A stretch of DNA of 64,000 bases from Cyanophora paradoxa (lineage: Eukaryota > Glaucocystophyceae > Cyanophorales > Cyanophoraceae): positions 24,796 through 88,795 of the forward strand of contig QPMI01000518.1 in assembly GCA_004431415.1 (NCBI GenBank). Reading direction: 5' to 3'. Position 1 is the stretch's first letter; every line of letters starts with the position of its first letter. A program made the translations under genes and the position numbers. The notes below the pieces were generated by a model, which was given only the letters and a program-made list of their open reading frames with translations, was not told where the DNA came from and ran no database searches. Below, piece after piece: positions 24,350 to 32,569 of the stretch.

Positions 24350-24800
24350 TCTGTGACGCCTGTGACGGCTGTGACGCCTGTTTTCAGAAGTCTGTCATTT
24401 TTGAAAATTTTAAAAAGTTTGAAAGTAGGTGTCACAGGCGTCACAGGCGTCACACTCAATTAAATTAGGTGTCACAGCGAAATTGCAGACCATTTCCAGT
24501 AAGACAACTTCGCATTTTCGGAAAGGTGGATTAATGGATAGTGTTTTGTAGGTGTCAGAGGTGTCACAAGACGGATTTCAGTAAGACAAGAATATATTTT
24601 TGAATATCTCAGTAAGAGAAAGAGATTCCATTTTTAATTGGGTGTGACGCCTGTGACGGCTGTGACGGCTGTTTTAAGAAGTCTGTCATTTTTGAAAATT
24701 TTAAAAAGTTTGAAAGTAGGCGTCACAGGCGTCACAGGCGTCACAGGCGTCACAGTCAATTAAAGAGGCGTCACAGTCAATTAAATAGGTGTCACACCCG
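24350..24800. repeat. Two GTGACGCCT-type arrays with AT-rich core, left TIR
   Basis: Each unit has tandem ~10-bp repeats (GTGACGCCT, with GTGACGGCT and GTGACACCT variants), then an AT-rich core (TTGAAAATTTTAAAAAGTTTG), then the same repeats in reverse orientation (AGGCGTCAC). Unit 1 is about 24350-24462 and unit 2 about 24640-24773. CAGTAAGA motifs flank them. The whole unit can form a long stem-loop. The same structure recurs once inside the element at 39840-39973. Confidence 0.85.
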
Positions 24801-24855
24801 ATTATCTGACCATTTTCAGTAAGACCATCTGAAATTCTGAATTTCTCAGTGTCAA

Positions 24856-25257
24856 CTAACTCGGAAATCGCAATACTCTATGTTTCTCCGATTTCTCCAA
24901 CCCTGAAAACACACCTGTTATTCTCTCATCTATCTCATGAGATACTCTCGTGGTTTTTCTCTCTGCTTCTAATCCACAACTGAATATATCAATCGCCAAC
25001 ATACCTTCATTTGAGTAACAATGAGCAGTGCAATGGCTCTCATCCAGCAGAAGAACCATTGCAAAACCAGGAGGAGAAATACCACCATCGAAAATCTCGC
25101 AATGCTTGTGAACTACTCGAATACCTTGCTCTTGAATAATAGTTTGCAAGAACTGCATTAACCACCTGGTTGTTGTCTCCAAGTCCTCCATTCCTACTGC
25201 TAATTGGGTTCTGAATTTGTAATCCAGCATCACATGGAAGCCTCGATGAGTATTCAT
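24856..25257 (-). CDS. speD: S-adenosylmethionine decarboxylase, bacterial-type
   Basis: This 133-residue protein matches small prokaryotic-type AdoMet decarboxylases, which make decarboxylated SAM for spermidine synthesis. The diagnostic segment LLLDESHCTAHC (about residues 69-80) holds the Glu-Ser self-cleavage site (E73-S74) that forms the pyruvoyl cofactor and the downstream catalytic His (H79). DIFSCG holds the catalytic Cys (C94). The N-terminus GFHVMLDYK also fits the family. The last ~31 codons lie inside the left TIR, so a start-less copy of that end exists in the right TIR. No spermidine synthase gene is present. The protein probably feeds host polyamine metabolism or supplies polyamines for DNA packaging (inference). 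Confidence 0.8.
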   Translation of the reverse strand: MNTHRGFHVMLDYKFRTQLAVGMEDLETTTRWLMQFLQTIIQEQGIRVVHKHCEIFDGGISPPGFAMVLLLDESHCTAHCYSNEGMLAIDIFSCGLEAERKTTRVSHEIDERITGVFSGLEKSEKHRVLRFPS

Positions 25258-25297
25258 TTATGAATAATTTAGAAAAATTAAAAACGCGAATGGTAGA

Positions 25298-25447
25298 ATG
25301 CGAACCATCTTAGCAAGAGTGCTACCTTATGAGTTGGTGGATATCATTCTGCTGCACTACCACAAGACCTGTCCCAGCTGCTTTGACACATGCATAATCA
25401 CAAAGGGAAAATGGGGAAAGATTCTCATTTCTCTCTCAAAGATCTAA
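25298..25447 (+). CDS. Small hypothetical protein, 49 aa
   Basis: ATG 25298 opens a 49-codon frame with a hydrophobic helix-like start (LPYELVDIILLHYHKT) and a C-x-x-C-x4-C cysteine cluster. It is convergent with, and overlaps by 4 bp, the zinc-ribbon gene on the other strand. It is not recognised; it is included because the frame looks protein-like and fills the gap between two genes. Confidence 0.35.
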   Translation: MRTILARVLPYELVDIILLHYHKTCPSCFDTCIITKGKWGKILISLSKI

Positions 25448-25716
25448 TCGAAATATAATACTACTGGTTTATCATCTATCACGATTCCTGATGTCGTCTT
25501 TTTTCTATATGCATGAGAGGATTTCTTGTTGCATTCTCTGCATCCACTTCCCCTTACATGATTAAATGGGTAGGTTTGCAGGATCTTGTTGCATTTAAGG
25601 CATCTAACAGAGACCTTCTCTTGTGCTTTCTTATAGACTGTCTCACTATAATCGAATTTAGCATCACCATGAACCATCATTGCAGATTCTATGAATTTCT
25701 TTGTTTTATCATCCAT
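25444..25716 (-). CDS. Small treble-clef/zinc-ribbon protein (DUF723-like)
   Basis: This 90-residue protein has the pattern F-x4-A-x3-HGD...DYSETVY, then C-x2-C (VRCLKCNK), a FNHVRGSGC loop and a final C-x2-C. This is the signature of small DUF723-like zinc domains found in phages and large DNA viruses, often near homing endonucleases. The C-terminus (VVLYFD) is short and no nuclease domain follows. Upstream there is a TATATATAGAGAG promoter-like run. DNA binding is likely; its role in the virus is unknown. Confidence 0.55.
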   Translation of the reverse strand: MDDKTKKFIESAMMVHGDAKFDYSETVYKKAQEKVSVRCLKCNKILQTYPFNHVRGSGCRECNKKSSHAYRKKTTSGIVIDDKPVVLYFD

Positions 25717-25743
25717 CCCTCTCTCTATATATACCTGAGATTT

Positions 25744-26826
25744 CTATGGAGCAGTATCCTGTCCGAAAATGGGGAAGTAGCGATTTGTGCCGTAATATTC
25801 TGCATATGTATTCTGTTTTGCAATAGCATCGGTTCTCTCAGCATAGAGAATGCATTTGTAGATACCAAACCTGGTGGCTCTCACCAAGAACTGGTAATCT
25901 TCAAGACCGAAATTCACTCCATGATATATAATTTATGGGGTTGGGTCATCAATCACATCTGGTTCCTGGTAAAACCCTGTTGTGAAGATATCTGCAACGT
26001 TTACCCCTCGAAGTGCCGAAACAGCTGCTATATCTGTCCTCAGTCCCATAATCATAGTATTGTAAACTCCAACCTCAGTTACAAACAAATCATAGGTAAA
26101 TGTCAAATTGTTATAAACACAATATCCTCGACCGAAATGGTTTGATGCTTGAACAAAGAATAGGTAATTATGACCTGTTTGATTGTTGTTTGCTCTGCAC
26201 ATAGATAGCATTGCTGTGGGAAGCGGAATATTTCTTCTTACTCGATCAGTTCCTGTTATAATAACCAATTCCGAATTTTCAAGAGTGACAGAGGAAGCAA
26301 CATAGAAATGTAGAAAAGGTTGCTGTGCAACTGGTGTATAGAAACGTATTCGTTGGGGATTCTCTACATTTTGTTCAAGAGTATCTGGGACATCATTATA
26401 CGAAACTGATGAAGAGAGTTGTCCTGAAACACGACAACCACCACCAATAAATGCTCCTCCTGATCTCACAGTAACAGCAGCAGAATTCTTATCGAAATCG
26501 AGGGCTTTCAGATCAACACTGTAAGCATCAGGACCTCCATTAGTAGGTTGGAAGAAATTCGCATTTGAGACAAGGAGTCGAGTGGTTTTGACCACACCAG
26601 AATTCTTATCAGCTCTCAGTTCTTTAACTCGAATAATCGAATTTTTATCAAAGGAGTTACCATTGGAATTGGGTCTCTCTGTGGATTCTAAACCACGAAC
26701 TTCATCATTCACTTCATGCTGGCGAAAATGCATTGCAGGGGATCCAAGGGAATATATAGGCAGTTGAACTCGATTATATTCACCCATTGCTTCTTTTACT
26801 AAGAAGGAAAGAAAAATAATGTTCAT
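25744..26826 (-). CDS. Fibre/adhesin paralogue with in-frame stop
   Basis: The first open frame (26826-25933, 297 codons) shares its N-terminal domain with the two genes upstream: NSIIRVKELRADKN, VRSGGAFIGGG and V-x-G. It has a distinct C-terminal part ending DDPTP and TAA at 25933-25935. The same frame then continues for 62 sense codons without a Met (HGVNFGLEDYQFLVRATRFG) to TAG at 25744-25746. That stretch reads like real protein and cannot start on its own, so the gene may carry a nonsense mutation, a readthrough stop or a sequence error. The ATG overlaps the upstream stop (ATGA), but a start at the internal MGEYNRVQ is also possible. Likely role: capsid-attached receptor-binding fibre. 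Confidence 0.6.
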
Positions 26827-27089
26827 TGCTCTTCTGTGACATTGTTATACTCGATGCCTTTCTTTACAGTTCCCCTTTGGAATGCCTGTAATACAATGGC
26901 TTCCTTTGAGGTTGGTATCTGAACTCCTGCTGAAATACAAGAGTGGATCTCTTTCTGAACAATCTCATCAATTGCAATTCTTGCCCTGTTGTGAACCACA
27001 TTATCAATCCAATCCTGAACAGAAGCAGCGCAATATTCCATTCCCAACTTCTCAATATCAGATAGAACTACTTGGTATATATTTGACAT
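26823..27089 (-). CDS. Small conserved hypothetical protein in fibre operon
   Basis: This 88-residue, mostly helical protein contains VQDWIDNVVHNRARIAIDEI. It lies between fibre paralogues, starts behind a TCTCTATTAAGTAGAG promoter-like palindrome, and its stop overlaps the next gene's ATG by 4 bp. The position suggests a virion-associated function. No family was identified with certainty. Confidence 0.6.
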   Translation of the reverse strand: MSNIYQVVLSDIEKLGMEYCAASVQDWIDNVVHNRARIAIDEIVQKEIHSCISAGVQIPTSKEAIVLQAFQRGTVKKGIEYNNVTEEQ

Positions 27090-27110
27090 CTCTACTTAAT
27101 AGAGAGAAAA

Positions 27111-28130
27111 TTATGTGATACTTAGAAGTTCACCTGTGAAAAGTGTTCTACTTGAATAACTACCTGTGGAACCTGTGACAAGTGTTACATACTCACCAGC
27201 AGGAACATTGATAATTGCACTGAGAGTAAGAGGTTTGGTTGTGATAGTGGAATTAGCTTCTACTGAAATGTTAACTCCATTGGGTAAAAGATTATTTTTC
27301 AGAAAACTAAGACTTATTGCAGCACTTGTTGTTGAATTGGTATATGCTGTAAATCTATAATCACCTGCAACAAGAGCTGTAAACCTTCCATTAGTAACAT
27401 CGAATGACCCTGTATTATTTATCAAAACGGTTGTCCAATTGATCAGAGCGGCTGCACTTGTAGCAACATGAGTATATCCAAGTTGAACAGAAAATCGTGG
27501 CTGAGAAACATATTTTAAATAGCTTGAATTCAGAGTCAAACGATTGGCTTCCAGTGTTGCAAAAAGATCACTGTTACGTTTTAACAGCAGATTAACATCT
27601 GCTCCTGTATCTATTTCAGGAGTGACCACCTTGGTTGATGCTGTTATTATTGATTCTGTGGAATTGGGAATACTAATTCCAGCATTTGCTGTTACCAATC
27701 CTGTAAATGTGCTTGTTCCTGTTATGCTTACTTGATTGGCTGTAAGGGTTCCATCAATCCTTGCCCCATCTCCAATATAAGCGCCTCCACTTCTTACTAC
27801 AAGAGCTGAGTTATTGATGGTGTTGTCAAAGGTAACAATCTTTGGTGTGGTGAACCCTCCCACATCATCATAAATTGCTGAATCTGATACAATCTGACCT
27901 GATTGAACTTGGTTCTTGTTTGAGACTATTAGACCTGTGGTTCTCACCTTGCCTGCATTTCGATCACATCGAATTTCTTTGCATCTGATCACAGAATGTT
28001 GAGAGAATGAATCGGCTCCTGTGGTCTCTGTGCAAATGAAACCTGGGGTAGCATCTGTTACTGTATGGTTGAGTTGATGCAATTTCGGCGCTGCATAACA
28101 GAAAACAGGAACAGCTATTTGTGTAGACAT
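27111..28130 (-). CDS. Fibre protein with C1q/TNF-like C-terminal domain
   Basis: This 339-residue protein has an N-terminal module shared with its neighbours (HSVIRCKEIRCDRNAGK, VVRSGGAYIGDGARIDGT, about residues 40-130). A linker follows, then a C-terminal ~135-residue beta domain (RFSVQLGYTH..., GRFTALVAGDYRFTAY, INVPAGEYVTLVTG) with the strand pattern of C1q/TNF-like trimeric heads. The architecture is that of a trimeric fibre: shaft or attachment domain plus knob. It follows the 28153-29211 paralogue by about 20 bp. Likely role: host-cell recognition. Confidence 0.7.
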   Translation of the reverse strand: MSTQIAVPVFCYAAPKLHQLNHTVTDATPGFICTETTGADSFSQHSVIRCKEIRCDRNAGKVRTTGLIVSNKNQVQSGQIVSDSAIYDDVGGFTTPKIVTFDNTINNSALVVRSGGAYIGDGARIDGTLTANQVSITGTSTFTGLVTANAGISIPNSTESIITASTKVVTPEIDTGADVNLLLKRNSDLFATLEANRLTLNSSYLKYVSQPRFSVQLGYTHVATSAAALINWTTVLINNTGSFDVTNGRFTALVAGDYRFTAYTNSTTSAAISLSFLKNNLLPNGVNISVEANSTITTKPLTLSAIINVPAGEYVTLVTGSTGSYSSRTLFTGELLSIT

Positions 28131-28152
28131 TCTTTATATTATACAAACAATA

Positions 28153-29211
28153 TTATGTAGCACTTACCAGGTAAACCAACAAGATGTGATTGTTTGGAAA
28201 GTCAATACTACCTAACATACAGTAAATTTGAAGACTGTCTCCCATGGTGAGGGTAATAAGAGCTTCGTAGCACATCTGATTCCTGCTTGATTGACTTGCA
28301 TATGAAAGAATCAGATTTGTATTGTTTCCGTTTATTCTTAGTCCAATCTGGGAGGCAGTTGCAGTAATGTCTTCCGTAATTGTAAAATAGACCCTATAAA
28401 CTCCTGAAACAGGGGCTGTAAATGTTGCTGGATACAGTTTGTCAAAATGACCCTCATTATTCACAAGATATGTTCCAACTGGAAAAGAAAGTGTTGGGGT
28501 GCCGGAACTAACACTTGTTCCAAAAATCTGAGCGTTTGCTTGTTGTCCTGAAATACACATTCTTGGGCAATAGCTGCGTTTAAGACCACTGTTTGTTGGA
28601 AATGTGATTGCTTTCAGATCTGTTATTGTCTTTTCGAGAGTGAAAATGATATCTCCGTTTCGTTTATAATTCACATTTGCATCTGTCCCATTATCCATCT
28701 CAGGTGCATTAACTCTTGTAGTAGCTATTCGAGTAACATAGTTAACATCTCCTGAGAGACCACCATTAAAGGTCATCAATCCTGTGAATACACTTGTCCC
28801 ACTCACATTTAATTGGTTTGCTGTAACAGTTCCTGCTACATTTGCTCCATCTCCAATGTAGGCTCCTCCACTCTTGACTACAAGAGCAGAATTATTACTT
28901 GTGTTACCAAAAGTAACTATCTGAGCTGTGGTAAATCCACCCACATTATCATATATTGCTGAATCGGGGACTACTTGACCCGCTTGAACTTGATTTTTAT
29001 TCGAGATAATAATTCCTGTGGTTCTTATCTTGCCTCCATTTCGATCACAACGAATTTCTTTGACTCTAAGTATATTGTTCTCAGTGAAAGAGGTAATGCT
29101 TGTAGTTTCAGTGCATATATTCCCGGGTGTAGAGTCGACTACTTCATGAGAGGTGCTATGGAGTGATTTGGCTGCAAGTTCATAGTTTGGGATTTCTAAA
29201 AGGGAGGTCAT
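28153..29211 (-). CDS. Fibre protein with C1q-like head, paralogue
   Basis: The start MTSLLEIPNYELAAK at 29211 is chosen because TATAAAG lies just upstream and an earlier in-frame ATG (29283) would overlap the previous gene. Residues 25-150 are very close to the 27111-28130 protein (NNILRVKEIRCDRNGG, VVKSGGAYIGDGANVAGT). The C-terminal head differs (TFTAPVSGVYRVYFTI, ALITLTMGDSLQIYCM) but keeps a C1q-like strand pattern. Together with its two neighbours it looks like a locally duplicated fibre gene that has diversified its receptor-binding head. Confidence 0.7.
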   Translation of the reverse strand: MTSLLEIPNYELAAKSLHSTSHEVVDSTPGNICTETTSITSFTENNILRVKEIRCDRNGGKIRTTGIIISNKNQVQAGQVVPDSAIYDNVGGFTTAQIVTFGNTSNNSALVVKSGGAYIGDGANVAGTVTANQLNVSGTSVFTGLMTFNGGLSGDVNYVTRIATTRVNAPEMDNGTDANVNYKRNGDIIFTLEKTITDLKAITFPTNSGLKRSYCPRMCISGQQANAQIFGTSVSSGTPTLSFPVGTYLVNNEGHFDKLYPATFTAPVSGVYRVYFTITEDITATASQIGLRINGNNTNLILSYASQSSRNQMCYEALITLTMGDSLQIYCMLGSIDFPNNHILLVYLVSAT

Positions 29212-29230
29212 CTTTATAATTACGAAATAG

Positions 29231-32200
29231 TTAAATTGCGACAGCAATGTAATGAATTGTAACTGGAAATCCTGGTCTGTCAAAAGAACTTAATGGAACT
29301 ATGTCAAGCTCACAAGTGAAATAGCTACTGTAAACTTGTTTAAGCCTAACATACATTCGATAGTAGTAGGCTGTCTCATTGTGTTGTATACCAGTTGTTA
29401 CAATAGGAGGGTTAGCAAAGCTGCTGTTGAAATTAATAGTGAGGTTAAACCTATGGTCAGGATTTGCCCAAAGATAAGGAGTAGTGTAAACATACGTTCC
29501 TGCTTGGATTTTCCCATTAAAATATGCATTGAGTTGACTGGAAAGATCTGCCTCTGTAATACATCGACTGATGGTCGCATTATTTGAGGGGTTCATAGCA
29601 TAGAAATTTCTTGCATAGGCATTTCCACGAACAAGTAAGGTTTTATCAAAGTAATTCTGCGAATTGTGGAAGAACCATGTTTCTTCAAACATAGGTCCTG
29701 CTGGTTCTACAATCTGACCTGATCCTACATACATTGTGTTGTTGGCTCTGATTGTGGTGGCTGTGAAAGGATCGAGGGTGGGTTTATTGGTCAGGTCATT
29801 GTAGTTGCCCGAAAATAAAGCGGGTTTGTTATAGATATCTGTATTCCAATCATGAGTATGTGCAAAATCTGTAATATCTGCTTTGACATGAGTGTGAGCA
29901 AAATCTGTAATCTCACTCTTGACATGAGTGTGTGCAAAATCTGTAATCTCACTCTTGACATGAGTGTGTGCAAAATCTGTAATCTGTGACTTTGTGTGAG
30001 TGTGTGCGAAATCTGTGATTTCAGATTTAAAATGAGTGTGAGCGAAATTCGTAATATCTGCTCTTGTGTGGGTGTGTGCAAAATCTGTTATCTGGGATTT
30101 TGTGTGAGTGTGTGCAAAATCTGTGATCTCTGCTCTTGTGTGGGTATGTGCTCGATTATTCAGATCAAGGAAGCTACCTGAATATGCAACAGGGTGTAGA
30201 TTAGATGGGGTGGGTTTATTAATGAGATCATTATAATCTCCTGTGAAAGATATGATTTTCAGTTCACCCCTTCCAACATAATCAGAAGGGAGGTCAATCT
30301 TAATGGGCATGATAGCTGGATCATCAGGGATCTCATACTCACCTCCTGGGTGAACCACAGGGAATGTTTGATTGCTTTCAGTGTGAACAAAGAAGTTGCA
30401 TGCTGTTACTGTTCCATCAATTACCCCACCTGTGAGAGGGAGGTAATCTCCTGTCACACCAATATTGATACCTGCAATGATTGTATTTAGTTCGGTTTCA
30501 TCTATGTAGTTTTGGGCTTGAAGGTAATCCTCTGTAACCACTCTTGATATAGTTTCATTGTGAATATTTTTTGCAGCCATTCTTTGATTAGCTTCCAGAA
30601 CCCCACCATAATTCGTTTTTATCCATGCAAGTTCTGCCCTTCCATAATTATCATTTGCAGTTCCCACTATGGGAATGTAGGAGTATTTATCTCGACTGAA
30701 AACTATCATTGGTCTTGATCCATCCAGACTGCTCACATCTGCAACATGAACCTGTATAGCTGCATTGTAATTTTGGTAGGTTGCTGGGTCTGTTGGAACT
30801 CTAAAAGTATCTGTGGGTATGTCAACCTCCATGTAGCTTGACACAAAGATATTTGGTATGGTTGCTCCTGGTTCTGGTGGTGGATTATAAGAGCCTGGTA
30901 ATGTTCTAATATGAAGTGGTCCTCTCATAGCTGAATTTGCAAGTGTCCCTTCCACATGAACATAGTGGTGATTCAAAAAGATCCTTTCAGGGACATTGCA
31001 AGTCTGGTAAAGAGAAACTCCCAGAGTAGCAAGAGGCTCTACTTTTGCGAATTCTGGTTGGTCATTGATCTCATCCCAAGTATGTTCATGTTTGCTTGGT
31101 GGGAACTCAGTTGGAATCCCATCAATTTCTCCCCAATCATGCCTGTGATCCTCTGGTGGAAACTTTTCAGGTTTGCCCAAGATCTCATCCCAATCATGAT
31201 TGTGATCCTCTGGTGGAAATCTTGCTGGTTTGTTATTGATCTGCTCCCAATCTGGGAAGAACTCCCAAATCTCTGGGCGAAATCCATCTGGTAATAATTC
31301 TTCATGGGGTTCATATGGTTGCTCATAATCAACAACTGGTGGTTCGAGACCATCTGCTAAATATTCCTCATGGGGTTCATAATTCTGCTCATATTCATAC
31401 TCTTGTGGATCTAAACCATCTGGTAAATACTCTTCCTCATTGGGATCATATTGATCATATTCATACTCTTGTGGGTCGAAACCATCAGGTAGGTATTCCT
31501 CCTCATCTGGAACGAATTGGTATTCGTCAAGCTCCAAAATATCAATTTCAGGAGGTAAATATTGCTCATCAATTTGCTTTCTTGGTTCAATTATAGGTTT
31601 ATTTCGAACCTGCTCCCAACTCACAATGTGTTGACCAAAAGGAACTGTCTCATCTGCTGTGTATTCTCTTCCTGGTTGCTTTTTGGGTGTTAAATCTGGT
31701 GGATCCCATGGTAGTGGGAAGGGAACTGGGACAGGTCCATAATACTCAAAGATCTCTCTTATGGTCTTCTCACTTACAAGTTTCTCTCCATTTGCATAGA
31801 CATTGCTTCCATGGATATTTCGCCATTGTCTGGTTCTAATACCAAGATCTTTGGTGTTTGTCACCAAAGGTAAAAGGTGCCTATCCATTTCGACAAGGTC
31901 TGGGTGTAAATGAACTGTTACTGGTTGAGTGGGGCTACTGTTGACAGTGATAGACGCCTTATTCTTTGCTGTATCACCAGGTAGTTGGAAACCGAATTGC
32001 GCATTAGAAGCCGAATTCGCCACAATATCTCGTGGATAAACATTGTTAGTGAACTCGATTTTGTTGGTTTCTCCATGGGGGCTATCTGTAATATTTCGGG
32101 AATTTGTGCAATTGCATTTGATCCTTCATTATAGATTCTCAAACCACTCTGATGCCCACCCTTCTCATTTTGAACATTGAATATTAACCTACCACTATCG

Positions 32201-32520
32201 AATCGAGTTGGAATATCTGGATGGGTTCCACTGGTTTTCAGTTTTCTTGGTCTGCTCCTGGTTGCTTTAATCTGGGCTACTTGATTCGATTTCACATTCC
32301 CCATGCTGAAAGCAACACTCACATCCTCCTTTTCGGGATCCATTTCGTTTATTGAAAGTGCATGCTCTCTTGGGTGAGTCTTTGAGGGTTCATCTGCACT
32401 GTGATCAATTGAGATTGACCCTCTGGCTGTCAAGTTATCGAAATTCACATGTTTGTTATCTGCCTTCCCTCTTCCTGATGAGGGAATGGTTTGAAGGTTT
32501 GCTGGGTAATTGAAACTCAT
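29231..32520 (-). CDS. Giant fibre protein with His-x-His and acidic repeats, one frameshift
   Basis: Two overlapping frames (32520-31918 and the frame covering 32100-29231) read as one ~1,100-residue protein if a single base-back shift is allowed near 32100. Sensible protein (LRIYNEGSNAIAQIP) stops making sense in frame 1 exactly where frame 2 becomes sensible (GETNKIEFTNN). Regions in order: disordered Lys/Arg-rich N-terminus; a fold ending RQWRNIHGSNVYANGE; acidic (L/F)-x-PDG...EYEY repeats; W-x-EI-x-x-KP/FPPEDH-x-H repeats; a beta region; nine 12-residue AHTH-x-KSEITDF repeats; and a C-terminal tip domain. His-x-His repeats of this kind bind metal ions in phage tail fibres. Likely role: long capsid fibre for attachment. 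Confidence 0.7.
29852..30155 (-). repeat. 36-bp tandem repeat encoding AHTH units
   Basis: Nine in-frame 36-bp units code for the AHTH-x-(K/R)(S/A)(E/Q/D)ITDF repeats of the giant fibre protein. Adjacent units differ by few bases, pointing to recent unit duplication. Repeat number may vary between copies of the virus. Confidence 0.85.
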
Positions 32521-32569
32521 CCCTGTTTACTCTACTTATAGAGATTTATTAAATTTGAGTTAAGTAAAG
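32521..32569. promoter_or_regulatory. Bidirectional late-type promoter region
   Basis: This 49-bp gap separates the divergent fibre (minus) and phospholipase (plus) genes. It holds TCTACTTATAGA, which presents a TCTA/TATAGA motif in both directions, followed by an AT-rich leader. The gap at 47328-47355 between the divergent penton genes holds the similar TTTATCTATAAA. Confidence 0.45.

Larger units (their letters stand above)
23566..24951 (+). repeat. Element 1 terminal inverted repeat, left
   Basis: This 1386-bp repeat is almost identical in reverse complement to 48587-49969. It consists of a 95-bp terminal palindrome, an AT-rich stretch, four ~65-75-bp tandem units, two GTGACGCCT arrays around a shared AT-rich core, and the 3' end of the SAM decarboxylase gene. 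Small differences from the right copy include a one-base indel near 24556. Confidence 0.95.

Noticed and set aside
24350-24800. CRISPR-like repeat array in the TIR
   Set aside because: Repeats are ~10 bp and directly adjacent, with no unique spacers, and the host is eukaryotic. They form inverted arrays around an AT-rich core instead.
25513-26145. Plus-strand 210-codon ORF opposite the fibre gene
   Set aside because: It overlaps the zinc-ribbon and fibre genes on the other strand and lacks any recognisable feature. The minus-strand readings have shared paralogous motifs.
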